NCBI GenBank assembly: GCA_052039575.1 | Contig: JBQGEK010000144.1 | Location: 4,130-68,129, forward strand | DNA length: 64,000 nt | Direction of reading: 5' to 3' | From: Patulibacter sp052039575 | GTDB taxonomy: Bacteria; Actinomycetota; Thermoleophilia; Solirubrobacterales; Solirubrobacteraceae | Part shown: positions 23,633-32,291 of the stretch, in pieces | Layout: each line of letters starts with the position of its first letter | How positions within the stretch are numbered: position 1 is the stretch's first letter | Notes under the pieces: generated by a model | The model's database searches: none | Told to the model about the DNA's origin: nothing | Seen by the model: the letters and a program-made list of their open reading frames with translations, nothing else | Program-made: the position numbers and the translations under genes

Positions 23633-24178
23633 CTACCGCGCAACGCGGGTGCGAAGGATCAACCCGATGCCGACCAGGCCGGCGGCGGCGGCGAGCAGGA
23701 CCCAGATCGGAACCGGCCCGACGGTGGTGGCCGCGGCGGCCGGAGCGATCGGGCGCGTGTCGGCTTCGGGACTGCTCCCCGTCGTCGCTCGATCGCGGCC
23801 GTCGGCGGAGGACGAGGTGCTCGGGCCCTTGGACGACGAGCCGGGCGAGCGCTCGGGCGTCGTTGCGCCGCCCGCTGGCCCGCCGGTTGCGTCGCCTTCC
23901 GTCCCGGAGGACCGCGGCACCCCACCCGCACGCTCGATCGCCCGGGCGAGCCGCTCTCCGTCGCGCCCCTCCCGGCTGAGCCGCTCACGATCTCGGCGGC
24001 TGAGCTCGCGCGCGTTGCCACCCGCCGGCGGCAACGACTCGCGGTACTGGTCGACCGCGGAGTTCCCGGGGGGCGCCTCCGATCGCGGCGGTCCGCTCTG
24101 CGCGAGCACTGGCGCCGCACCGGCCGCCGACAGCACGACCGACAGCAGAAGCACGGCAGCTCGACGCAACACGCTCAC
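23633..24178 (-). CDS. Secreted, C-terminally membrane-anchored low-complexity protein
   Basis: The product (about 181 residues) has a signal peptide (VLRRAAVLLLSVVLSAAGAA, ending VLAQ), a charged Arg/Glu-rich segment, a Ser/Thr/Pro-rich stretch and one C-terminal transmembrane helix (PIWVLLAAAAGLVGIGLIL) followed by a short basic tail. The layout resembles a surface protein held in the membrane; no LPXTG sortase motif is present. Start: GTG 24178 is 5 bases after TATACC on the minus strand; GTG 24172 is equally possible. It is divergent from the polymerase gene at 24236 and 9 bases upstream of the glycoside hydrolase gene. Confidence 0.65.
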   Translation of the reverse strand: MSVLRRAAVLLLSVVLSAAGAAPVLAQSGPPRSEAPPGNSAVDQYRESLPPAGGNARELSRRDRERLSREGRDGERLARAIERAGGVPRSSGTEGDATGGPAGGATTPERSPGSSSKGPSTSSSADGRDRATTGSSPEADTRPIAPAAAATTVGPVPIWVLLAAAAGLVGIGLILRTRVAR

Positions 24179-24235
24179 GTCCAGGTATACGAACCGGATG
24201 TCAGGTTTCTGACACGTCGGACGTATGGGGGCCTG

Positions 24236-26215
24236 ATGCCGGCAGTTCTCACGGTGTCGTCGTCGGCGCCCCCGCGAGCGCTGACGACGCTCGGCCGCTC
24301 CATCCCACCCGTCGCGGCGGTTGCTGCCGGAGCGGGCCCGGTGCTGCTGCTCGGCTTCAGCCAGGGCGGCTATCCGGTGCACGTCGTGGCCGGCTACGGC
24401 GTTGCTCTCTGGTGGCTGCTCCTCGTCGGCATGCTCACGCGCGCGATCCCGCGGGCACGACCAACCGCACTCGGCGGGGTCGCACTCGCCGCCATCACGC
24501 TGCTCGCCGTCTGGGGCGGGATCTCGCTGACCTGGAGCGCCGCTCCGGAGCGAGGCCTTACCGAGCTGGCGCGCGCCCTCGTCGCGGGCGGCAGCTTGCT
24601 GCTCGGCATGAGCGCGGTGCGAGCCGGGCAGGGCCGCGCACTCGCCGGCGGCGTGCTGCTGGGCTTGAGCGCGATCGTCGGCGCGGCGGCGTTGTCGCGT
24701 CTGCAACCGAGCCTGTTCCCCGGTGCCGAGCAGACGGCGAGCTACCTCGGGGGCGCCGCCCGTCGAACCTCGTGGCCCCTGAACTACTGGAACACGATCG
24801 CGGCCGCGGCCGCGATGGCGATCCCGCTTGCGGTGACGCTCGCCACGCGTACGGGGAACCGCTGGCTGTCAGGCCTGGCGGTGGCACCGATCCCGCTACT
24901 GGCGCTGGGACTGGCGTTCACCCTCTCGCGCGGTGGAGTCGTGGCGCTCGCGATCGGGCTGGCGGCGACCGTCGCGCTGACGGCGCCGCGACCGGTGGTG
25001 CTCCGCACGATGATCGCGCCGGCCCTGGCAACCGGCATCGTCCTCGGCGTCGCGCTGAGCTCGGCCGCCGTGACCGACGCCGTCGGCGGACCACAGCAGA
25101 GCGACGCCGGCCGTCACATCCTGCTCGTCGCGGCATTCAGCACGATCGGCCTTGCGTTGGTCCAGTCGGGCCTGGCGTCGGCCGACGCGGCGCACTGGGC
25201 CCCGCGGTTCCGGCGCACGTCGCGCCGCTCCGCGGGAGTGATCTCGAGCGCCGCCGTACTCCTGGTCCTCGTCGGCTTGCTGGCGGCCGGTGCCCCGGAC
25301 CGCGTCGCGGACGGCTGGGACCGCTTCCGGGCACCCACGGTCGCGACCGACGGCACCGACGCCAACTCGATCGACCGGCTGGGCAGCATCAGCAGCAACG
25401 GCCGGTACCAGATCTGGTCGGGCGCGATCGACGCCTTCGAGTCCGCGCCGTTGCGGGGCATCGGGCTGGGGGCATGGGATTCGTGGTGGAACTCGCGCCG
25501 CGGGGAGATCGGCTTCGTCCGGAACGCTCACTCCCAACCGTTCGAGCTCCTGGCCGAGACGGGCCTGATCGGGGCGCTGCTCTTCCTGGCACTGCTGGGC
25601 GCGCCGCTGACCGCCGCCGCCGGCGCAGCGTGGCGCCGACGCCCCCCGCTGCCCGACGCCGCGGTCGCCGGCCCCCCCTTGGCGGCGTTCACCTTCGGAG
25701 TACTCGTCGACTGGCACTGGCAGGTGACCGCACTGGCGGTGGCGGCGATGACGCTGATGGCAGTCGCGCTCTCCCGCCCGGGTGATCCGGTGCCCGCTGC
25801 CGACGGACCGCCGTCTTGGCGCCGCACCCTGGGGGCGGCGCTTCTGACGATCGTCGCCGTCGGATCGATCGCCGTCCTGGCGGTCGCCTTGGTCGCGCCC
25901 CAGGCGGTGGAGTCCAGCCGCCAGGCCGCGGCACGTGGCGACGTCGACGCGGCGGCCAAGGCCGCCGACGACGGGGCCGCGGCGGCGTCGTTCGCCACCA
26001 GCCCGCTATTGCAGCGCGCGATGGTCGCCGAGCAGGCCGGTGATCTGCCGGCCGCGGCAGCCGCCGCGAGCGAGGCGACTCGCCGGTCTCCGACTGACTG
26101 GCGGCCGTGGTTCGTCCTCGCCCGGGTCCGAACGGCACGGGGCGAACCGGCCCTCGCGGTCCGCGCGTTCCGCGAGGCGCGCCGTCTCAACCCTCATTCG
26201 TCTCTGCTGCGATGA
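24236..26215 (+). CDS. O-antigen ligase/Wzy-like polymerase with C-terminal TPR region
   Basis: The 659-residue protein has about 12 hydrophobic segments in residues 20-540. The stretch GRYQIWSGAIDAFESAPLRG, followed by GIGLGAW and HSQPFELLAETG, is the Wzy_C/O-antigen ligase signature, with the large external loop between. The C-terminal 90 residues are soluble and helical (QRAMVAEQAGDLPAAAAAA) and resemble TPR repeats. It should polymerise or ligate lipid-linked oligosaccharides at the outer face of the membrane. It opens the exopolysaccharide cluster that runs to about 41.5 kb. ATG 24236 has GGGGG 5 bases upstream. A second enzyme of the same family is encoded at 33414. Confidence 0.85.
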   Translation: MPAVLTVSSSAPPRALTTLGRSIPPVAAVAAGAGPVLLLGFSQGGYPVHVVAGYGVALWWLLLVGMLTRAIPRARPTALGGVALAAITLLAVWGGISLTWSAAPERGLTELARALVAGGSLLLGMSAVRAGQGRALAGGVLLGLSAIVGAAALSRLQPSLFPGAEQTASYLGGAARRTSWPLNYWNTIAAAAAMAIPLAVTLATRTGNRWLSGLAVAPIPLLALGLAFTLSRGGVVALAIGLAATVALTAPRPVVLRTMIAPALATGIVLGVALSSAAVTDAVGGPQQSDAGRHILLVAAFSTIGLALVQSGLASADAAHWAPRFRRTSRRSAGVISSAAVLLVLVGLLAAGAPDRVADGWDRFRAPTVATDGTDANSIDRLGSISSNGRYQIWSGAIDAFESAPLRGIGLGAWDSWWNSRRGEIGFVRNAHSQPFELLAETGLIGALLFLALLGAPLTAAAGAAWRRRPPLPDAAVAGPPLAAFTFGVLVDWHWQVTALAVAAMTLMAVALSRPGDPVPAADGPPSWRRTLGAALLTIVAVGSIAVLAVALVAPQAVESSRQAAARGDVDAAAKAADDGAAAASFATSPLLQRAMVAEQAGDLPAAAAAASEATRRSPTDWRPWFVLARVRTARGEPALAVRAFREARRLNPHSSLLR

Positions 26216-26430
26216 CCGACGACGCATTCGATCCCGAGATCGCGGAGCTCGCCGACCGCCTCGACGCCGTGCGGCCGCGCTCGAGCCGCGGGCTGCGTCA
26301 ACGGGTCCGCAGCGTCCTCGACGCCGGATTGCGGCGTCAGGCGCTGCGACGGCAGTCCGTGTGGTTGGTGACGGCCGGCGCGCTCACCCTCGGGGTAGCT
26401 GCGGTGTTGGCGCTCAACGCACCGACGTGA
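26212..26430 (+). CDS. Small single-pass membrane protein
   Basis: The 72-residue product has a charged helical N-terminal half (DPEIAELADRLDAVRPRSS, then RGLRQRVRSVLDAGLRRQA) and one transmembrane segment near the C terminus (VWLVTAGALTLGVAAVLAL). The ATG overlaps the stop of the polymerase gene (ATGA), so the two are translationally coupled. Its 3' end overlaps the convergent ECF sigma factor gene by 17 bases. The shape, a short cytoplasmic region and one membrane helix, resembles a minimal anti-sigma factor, but no zinc motif is present and that role is speculation. Confidence 0.65.
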   Translation: MTDDAFDPEIAELADRLDAVRPRSSRGLRQRVRSVLDAGLRRQALRRQSVWLVTAGALTLGVAAVLALNAPT

Positions 26431-26929
26431 CGTCACCGATCTGTTGCCGGATACGGCGCAGAGCGCGTGACAGTATTTGGTGGACGTTCGCTTCACTCGT
26501 GCCCATCACGTTCGCGATCTCGCGGCCGGAGAGGTCCCCACCGAAGCGCAGCCCGATCACGTGCCGTTCACGCGGCGACAACGCCTCCAGCGCCTCCTGC
26601 AACGCCGGGGGAAGCCCCTCGGACGGGCGGTCGACCGCTACCAGCTGACCAATCGCCTCGTCGTCGGCCTCCGGCAACGGCTGCTCGCATCGACGGCCCT
26701 GTCGGCGGTAGTGGTCGATCAGCACGTTCTCAGCGATCGTGAACGTCCAGGTCGCCAGGCTGCCGCGCGCCTCGTCGAACCGGCCTGCGTGGCGGACGAT
26801 CCGCTCGAACGTCGTGGCCGTGAGGTCCTCCGCCTCGTCCGATCGGGACAGCCGATAGGCGAAGAACGCGTACACGCGGTCTACGTAAAGTTCGTAAACG
26901 CGAGTGACATCTAGCACGACGATCGCCAC
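26414..26929 (-). CDS. ECF-type RNA polymerase sigma factor
   Basis: The 171-residue protein has sigma region 2 (about 10-80; YAFFAYRLSRSDEAEDLTA and a TWTFTIAENVLIDHYRR recognition helix) and region 4 (about 105-160; LSPRERHVIGLRFGGDLSGR, then EIANVMGTSEANVHQILSRA). These are the two domains of extracytoplasmic-function sigma factors, which redirect RNA polymerase to stress or envelope genes. The start is GTG 26929 (GTG 26917 also possible); no Shine-Dalgarno is evident. No anti-sigma gene follows it on the same strand. Its position inside the exopolysaccharide cluster suggests, but does not prove, control of that cluster. Confidence 0.88.
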   Translation of the reverse strand: MAIVVLDVTRVYELYVDRVYAFFAYRLSRSDEAEDLTATTFERIVRHAGRFDEARGSLATWTFTIAENVLIDHYRRQGRRCEQPLPEADDEAIGQLVAVDRPSEGLPPALQEALEALSPRERHVIGLRFGGDLSGREIANVMGTSEANVHQILSRALRRIRQQIGDVTSVR

Positions 26930-27012
26930 TCATCTGAGCGGAGGGATTCGTCACTCTACACCCAGCGAGAGCTAGCAGCTTTGGCCCTGCTGGCACAGTA
27001 CGCCACCGACGA

Positions 27013-28614
27013 ATGATTCGCTTAACACTGAACCGAGCGCTATTCTTCGGCTTGGTCGTTTACGACCCTCAGCGCCAGTGTTCGCTGACGTCTCTTGGTC
27101 TCTTGCTGTCACCAGTTCACCAGTCGCAGGCGCCACACGCCCCGACCCTCACCCCGGCCACCGAGCAGCAAGACACCGAACCGCCTCGGGGCGCGCACAA
27201 CCGTCAACCGTCGAGCGAGCCGCTCACCGCGGCCCACCGCCGCCGCTACGCCCGTGGTCGCATTCGCCAGGGCCTGCTCCTCGTAGCCGATGCTTTCGCG
27301 CTCACGGCCGCACTGACCGCCGCGGCGATCGCCACCGACTTCCCGTCGGGCAATTCCCTTGGATTCGCCGCACCACTGCTCCTGATCCTGGTCTGGGTCG
27401 CCGCGCTCCACGTCTACGGCCTGTACCCGCGCGTACAGCGATACGTCACCGCTTCGACGCTCGACGAGCTGCCGCGACTGTTCCACGCATCGCTCGCGGC
27501 GTTCGTGATCGGATGGATACTGCTCACCGCGCTCGGCGGCACCGGACTGGGGACGCCGATGGCGCTGATCGGGGTAGTGACCGTGACGCTGGCGCCGGTC
27601 TTGCGCGCTTTGAATCGTCACCTCCATACGCGCGTCATGGGCCCGGAGCGCACGCTGATCGTGGGCAAGGGCTCGACCGTGGCAACCGTCGAGCGAGCGC
27701 TCCACGAGCGGCGCGACACGATCGTGGTCGGCCGTGCCGACCTCTCGGAAGGCTGGCACCGACCGTCGCCGTCGCCGGATCCGTCGACGTTGCAGACGCT
27801 GAGCGAGCTGGTCGTCGCGGATCAGATCGATCGGGTCCTGCTGGCAACCCATGAGCTGAGCGATTCGGCCGTCGGCGAGTTCCTGCACTGGAGCCGGCGG
27901 GCGCACGTCAGCCTGACCGTGCTGCCCGAGCACTTCGACGTCGTCGGCGTCGGAGCGACGATCGACCAGCTGCAGGGCGCGTCGGTGGTCTCGCTCCAGC
28001 CCCCACGGCTGTCCCGTACGTCCCGTGCGTTCAAGCGGACACTCGACATCGCGGGCGCCGCGTCGGGACTGCTGGTGCTGCTGCCGGTGATGACGCTGCT
28101 CGCCGTCGCGGTCCGGATCGACTCGCGGGGGCCGGTGCTGTTCCGACAGGACCGGGTCGGCCGCGGCGGACGGAACTTCCAGCTGCTCAAGTTCCGCACG
28201 ATGGTGCCGGACGCCGACGCGATGACCGAATCGCTGATGGTCCGCAGCTCGGATCCCAACTGGCTGCAGATCGAGGACGACCCACGGGTCACCCGGATCG
28301 GACGAGTGCTGCGGGCAACGAGCCTCGACGAGCTGCCGCAGCTCTGGAACGTGCTGGTCGGCCACATGAGCCTGGTCGGGCCGCGCCCGTTGTCGGTCCG
28401 CGACGACGCCCGCGTCAACGGGTGGGCCCGGGGACGCCTCGACATCACGCCGGGCCTGACGGGCCTCTGGCAGGTGAGCGGCCGGAAGTCCGTGCCGTTC
28501 GAGGAGATGGTCAAGCTCGACTACCTCTACGTCAACAACTGGTCGGTCTGGGGAGACGTGAAGCTGCTGTTGCTGACGTTGCCGGCGGTCATCGCGGGCC
28601 GGGGCGCCCGATGA
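27013..28614 (+). CDS. Polyprenyl glycosylphosphotransferase initiating exopolysaccharide synthesis
   Basis: The 533-residue protein belongs to the WbaP/CpsE-type family. It has four N-terminal transmembrane helices (about 85-200), a nucleotide-binding-like middle domain (LIVGKG around 212-217), a fifth helix (GLLVLLPVMTLLAVAVRI) and the bacterial sugar transferase domain with FRQDRVGRGGRNF, LKFRTM, TSLDELPQLWNV and the TPGLTGLWQVSGR ending. It transfers a sugar-1-phosphate to undecaprenyl phosphate. The first 40 residues are encoded by less G+C-rich DNA and lack a good ribosome binding site, so the true start may lie downstream of 27013. The next gene overlaps it by 4 bases. Confidence 0.92.
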   Translation: MIRLTLNRALFFGLVVYDPQRQCSLTSLGLLLSPVHQSQAPHAPTLTPATEQQDTEPPRGAHNRQPSSEPLTAAHRRRYARGRIRQGLLLVADAFALTAALTAAAIATDFPSGNSLGFAAPLLLILVWVAALHVYGLYPRVQRYVTASTLDELPRLFHASLAAFVIGWILLTALGGTGLGTPMALIGVVTVTLAPVLRALNRHLHTRVMGPERTLIVGKGSTVATVERALHERRDTIVVGRADLSEGWHRPSPSPDPSTLQTLSELVVADQIDRVLLATHELSDSAVGEFLHWSRRAHVSLTVLPEHFDVVGVGATIDQLQGASVVSLQPPRLSRTSRAFKRTLDIAGAASGLLVLLPVMTLLAVAVRIDSRGPVLFRQDRVGRGGRNFQLLKFRTMVPDADAMTESLMVRSSDPNWLQIEDDPRVTRIGRVLRATSLDELPQLWNVLVGHMSLVGPRPLSVRDDARVNGWARGRLDITPGLTGLWQVSGRKSVPFEEMVKLDYLYVNNWSVWGDVKLLLLTLPAVIAGRGAR

Positions 28615-29693
28615 CGATCCTCGTCCACGACTACCTGCTCGTGAACCGGGGAGCTGAGCGCTGCCTGACGGAGCTCGCCGGGATGTTTCCCGACGCGCCG
28701 ATCGCCTCGCTCCTGTACGACGAGCGGGTCTTCGATGAGGTGCTGGGCAAGGGGCGAGTGACGACGTCTCGCCTGCAGGCGCTCGGCGCCACCCAGGACA
28801 ACTTCAAGCGTCTCCTGCCGTTGTTCACGCGCGCAACCGACCGGCTCGACGTGAGCGGACACGACGTCGTGATCTCGAGTTCCAGTGCCTTCGCCCACGG
28901 CGTTTCGCCGGACCCGGGCGCGACGCACGTGTGCTACTGCTACACGCCGTTCCGCTACGCGTGGTACGAGCAGGCGCGGGCGGAACAGGAGTCGCCGCGG
29001 TGGGCGCGCCCGCTCGTACGCGCGACGCTCCGATCGATCCGGAAGTGGGACGTGCAGAAGGCCGCGCGCCCGACCCACTACGTCGCGATCAGCAAGATCT
29101 CGCAGGAACGCATCCGGCGCTACTGGAACCGCACTGCCCCGATCGTCTACCCACCGGTCGAGATCGATCGCTTCACGTCGGGCGACGCGGGAGACTTCTT
29201 CCTCTTCGTCGGCGAGATCGTCCGCCACAAGAACGTCGAACTCGCCCTCGAAGCTGCGGAGATCGCCGACGTGCCGATCAAGATCGTCGGCGGCGGCACT
29301 GACGAGCAACGACTGCGTCAACGCTACGGGAGACGGGCCGGCGTCGAGTTCCTCGGCAGAGTCCCGGACGAGGCACTGGCCGAGCTCTACAGCGGCTGCC
29401 GGGCGCTGGTCATGCCGAACATCGAGGAGTTCGGCATCACCGCGGTCGAAGCCCAGGCAGCCGGCAGGCCGGTGATCGCGGTCGACGCCGGCGGCGCCCG
29501 CGAGACGGTAGTCGCCGAATCGTCCGGGCTGTTCTTCGCTCCCGACGACGTCAACGGCCTGGCCGCCGCATTGCGCCACCCGTTCCTCGACGACGTCGTT
29601 CCGGCCGACTGCGAGAGCAGCGCGGCACGGTTCTCGGTGGCGTCCTTCCGCGACGCGTTCCGGGCCGAGGTCGAGAACGCGATTGCTGCCTAG
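28611..29693 (+). CDS. Glycosyltransferase family 4
   Basis: The 360-residue protein is a GT-B fold retaining glycosyltransferase: an N-terminal acceptor domain (ILVHDYLLVNRGAERCLTEL) and a C-terminal nucleotide-sugar domain with FLFVGEIVRHKNVELALEAA, FLGRVPDEALAELYSGCRAL and PNIEEFGITAVEAQAAGRPV (the EX7E motif, here E..GITAVEA). It should add a sugar to the lipid-linked repeat unit made by the preceding enzyme. Its ATG overlaps the stop of the glycosylphosphotransferase gene (ATGA). Sugar specificity is unknown. Confidence 0.9.
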   Translation: MTILVHDYLLVNRGAERCLTELAGMFPDAPIASLLYDERVFDEVLGKGRVTTSRLQALGATQDNFKRLLPLFTRATDRLDVSGHDVVISSSSAFAHGVSPDPGATHVCYCYTPFRYAWYEQARAEQESPRWARPLVRATLRSIRKWDVQKAARPTHYVAISKISQERIRRYWNRTAPIVYPPVEIDRFTSGDAGDFFLFVGEIVRHKNVELALEAAEIADVPIKIVGGGTDEQRLRQRYGRRAGVEFLGRVPDEALAELYSGCRALVMPNIEEFGITAVEAQAAGRPVIAVDAGGARETVVAESSGLFFAPDDVNGLAAALRHPFLDDVVPADCESSAARFSVASFRDAFRAEVENAIAA

Positions 29694-29830
29694 CCTTCCT
29701 CTCCCCCGCCGGACCCCAGGTCGGCGACGTCGGCCCCATCCCCGCGACACGCATCAGCATGCGTCTCGCTCCCGTGGACATCGGTCGGCATCTCGCGCAC
29801 GCGGGAACCCCCGGCGAACCGTGAACGGCC

Positions 29831-31219
29831 GTGGCTGATTCCCGCACATCCGAACCGCACTCCTCCGAATCCGGGGGCGGCGACGGTTCCGGTCCCGCCA
29901 TCGCGCGCCCTCAGCGACGACGAGCGCTTCGGAGCGCTCTCTGGGCAACGGGGCAGCAAGCGGCGATCCTGGGTTCGACAGCCGTCTTCAGCATCGTGCT
30001 GGCGCGCGCACTCCCCGTGGCGGAGTTCGGGGCGTACAGCTACGCCACGGCGTTGGCGATGATCGGCATGGCCATCGTCAGCGGTGGTCTCTCCGGGTTG
30101 GCGATCAAGGAATTCGTCGATCGACCGGACGATCAGCGCCGGACGATGGCCGCGCTGATCGCACTCCGCGAGGCCTTCGCGCTGTTGGCGTACCTGCTGC
30201 TGGTCGGGGTGGCGATCGCGACGAGCGGAAGCAGCGTCGCGACCGAGGCATCGGCAATCGCCTGTCTCGTGCTGTTCGCCCGCGCTTGGGACGGCATCGA
30301 GTACTGGTTCCAATCGCGACTCGAGAGCCGCGCCACGGCCAGCGTGCGGATCCTGATCGTGGTGCCGATGCTGGCGCTCCGCGTCGTCCTGGTGGTGCTC
30401 GGCGCGCCGCTCGAGGTCTTCCTCGTCCTCTACGTCGTGGAGTCCGCGCTGATCGCTGGCGGCTTCGTCGCCCGGCTGCTCCGTCACGCCCACGGCCCCG
30501 GGGCAGCGCGTCCGCGCTTGCGAGACATCCGCGGGCTGCTGCGGCGTTCGTGGCTGCTGATGCTCTCGGGGATCGCAGGACAGATCGACATGCGAGCGGA
30601 CCAGATCATCATCCAGGCGATCATGGGCAGCGTCGCGGTCGGCACCTACGCTGCGGCGGCGAAGCTCAGCGAGCTCACGTATTTCCTGCCGATGGTCTTC
30701 ATGACGGCAACGTTCCCGTTGCTACTCGACGTCCGCAAACGTTTCGGTGGCGATAGTCAGGAATACAAGGCGACGTTGCAACAGGCCTATGACCGCGCCT
30801 GCTGGGTGGGTATCGCGATCGCCGCCGTGATCTTCCTGTTGGGCCCCACCGCGATCAATCTGCTCTACGGCGAGAAATACGACGCCGCGGGGGAAATCCT
30901 GCGGATTCACGTGCTCGCGCTGCCGTTCGTGTTCATGGCCGGCGTGCTCAGCAAGTGGATCCTGGCGGAAGACGTCCTCATCGCGTCGTTGATCCGGCGG
31001 GTCGCCGGGGCCGTACTGGCCGTCGGACTCAACCTGCTGTTGATCCCACCGCTCGGTATCAAGGGAGCGGCGATCGCCACGGTGATCTCGTACAGCGTTT
31101 CGTCATATTTCATATGCTTCGCTGGTCGATCGATGCGGCCAGCGGGAATTCAGATGAGCCTGGCGCTGGTGGCGCCTGTCCGGCTCCTGATAGCCCACAG
31201 TCGAGCCAGGGGATCCTGA
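29831..31219 (+). CDS. Polysaccharide flippase (Wzx-like)
   Basis: This 462-residue membrane protein has 12-14 hydrophobic segments and belongs to the MOP/polysaccharide-synthesis superfamily; ATGQQAAILGSTAVFSIVLA at the start and the repeated pattern 'G.Y..A..LSEL.YFLP' (GTYAAAAKLSELTYFLPMVF) are typical. It should flip undecaprenyl-linked oligosaccharide units across the cytoplasmic membrane for polymerisation by the Wzy-like proteins of the cluster. The first 30 residues are a hydrophilic, Ser/Gly-rich extension. The start is GTG 29831 without a clear ribosome binding site; 137 bases separate it from the preceding glycosyltransferase. Confidence 0.9.
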   Translation: MADSRTSEPHSSESGGGDGSGPAIARPQRRRALRSALWATGQQAAILGSTAVFSIVLARALPVAEFGAYSYATALAMIGMAIVSGGLSGLAIKEFVDRPDDQRRTMAALIALREAFALLAYLLLVGVAIATSGSSVATEASAIACLVLFARAWDGIEYWFQSRLESRATASVRILIVVPMLALRVVLVVLGAPLEVFLVLYVVESALIAGGFVARLLRHAHGPGAARPRLRDIRGLLRRSWLLMLSGIAGQIDMRADQIIIQAIMGSVAVGTYAAAAKLSELTYFLPMVFMTATFPLLLDVRKRFGGDSQEYKATLQQAYDRACWVGIAIAAVIFLLGPTAINLLYGEKYDAAGEILRIHVLALPFVFMAGVLSKWILAEDVLIASLIRRVAGAVLAVGLNLLLIPPLGIKGAAIATVISYSVSSYFICFAGRSMRPAGIQMSLALVAPVRLLIAHSRARGS

Positions 31220-31224
31220 GCAAC

Positions 31225-32277
31225 ATGTTTACGTCCGGCAAGGTGCGAGCACGCCGCGCGATGGCGTTTGCCAAGCGCCTCGTCATCAACCGCCTCCGCG
31301 AGGGAACCCCCTTCGAGCGGCGTCTCTATTTCTCGTTGGTCAGCGGGGGGTTTCGGCGCGAGCGGCGCGCGGTTGCTGCCGGTCAGGCAGCGCACGCGGC
31401 CGCGCTCTCCGAGGACGGCCGACGCTTCGTCGTTCGCAGGAACACGCACATGCTCGAGAAGGGGCTGGTCATGCGCCCTCGGCGCGGGACGTTCGCTACC
31501 GCGTATATCGAGGAGACGGTCCAAGCCTTCACGGAGTGCATCGCGGCACCTTCGGGCCCGCTCTCGGACGGCGAGCGGGACTGGGTCGCGGAGGTCCTCG
31601 AGCAGTACACCGACGCGACCGTCGACAGCAAGGACCCCGCGGTGCGGCGCGCGCACGAGGCGATCGCCCAACTCGATCTCGCGCGCCGAACGGTGCAGCC
31701 AGGGGTGGCGGGACCCCAGTCGGTCGTGACGGACGATCCCCCGGTCGGGTGGGAGGAGCTGCTTGCCCTTGCCGAGCGCCGCAAGTCCGTGCGGTGGTTC
31801 ACCGACCGTCCCGTCGACCGCGAGATCGTCGACCGCGCCGTGGCGATCGGTGCCGAAGCCCCGTCCGCCTGCAATCGGCAGCCCTTCTACTTCCGGATCT
31901 TCGACGACCCCGAGCTCGTGCGACAGGTCGCCGCGGTCCCGGGTGGGACCAAGGGGTACGCCCATTCGATCAGCCACATCATGGTGATCGTCGGCGATCT
32001 GTCCGCGTTCTTCGACGAACGTGACCGACACCTCATCTACATCGACGGGTGCCTGGCCGCCATGGGAGTCATCCTGGGCCTCGAGGCCCAGGGCGTCAGC
32101 ACCTGCTGCATTAACTGGCCGGACGTCGCCTCGACCGAGGCGAAGATGAAGCGGCTGCTGAAGCTCGGGGACCACGAACGGCCCGTCATGCTCGTGGCGT
32201 ACGGATACGCCGATCCGGAAGGGCAGGCCCCGTTCTCGGCCCGCCGAGGCCTCGACGCGCTTCGCCGCTACAACTAG
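31225..32277 (+). CDS. Nitroreductase-fold protein of the exopolysaccharide cluster
   Basis: The 350-residue protein has a C-terminal nitroreductase-like flavin domain (about 175-345). RRKSVRWF contributes a phosphate-binding arginine pair, SACNRQPFYFRIF is the FMN-binding loop, and CCINWPD lies near the end. The N-terminal 170 residues form a helical extension with RRNTHMLEKGLVMRPRRGTF, a motif I recall from nitroreductase-like proteins of other polysaccharide clusters. What it reduces there is not known to me; a redox step on a sugar or acyl substituent is a guess. ATG 31225 lies just downstream of the flippase stop. Confidence 0.8.
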   Translation: MFTSGKVRARRAMAFAKRLVINRLREGTPFERRLYFSLVSGGFRRERRAVAAGQAAHAAALSEDGRRFVVRRNTHMLEKGLVMRPRRGTFATAYIEETVQAFTECIAAPSGPLSDGERDWVAEVLEQYTDATVDSKDPAVRRAHEAIAQLDLARRTVQPGVAGPQSVVTDDPPVGWEELLALAERRKSVRWFTDRPVDREIVDRAVAIGAEAPSACNRQPFYFRIFDDPELVRQVAAVPGGTKGYAHSISHIMVIVGDLSAFFDERDRHLIYIDGCLAAMGVILGLEAQGVSTCCINWPDVASTEAKMKRLLKLGDHERPVMLVAYGYADPEGQAPFSARRGLDALRRYN

Positions 32278-32291
32278 GGAGCACACGAGCG

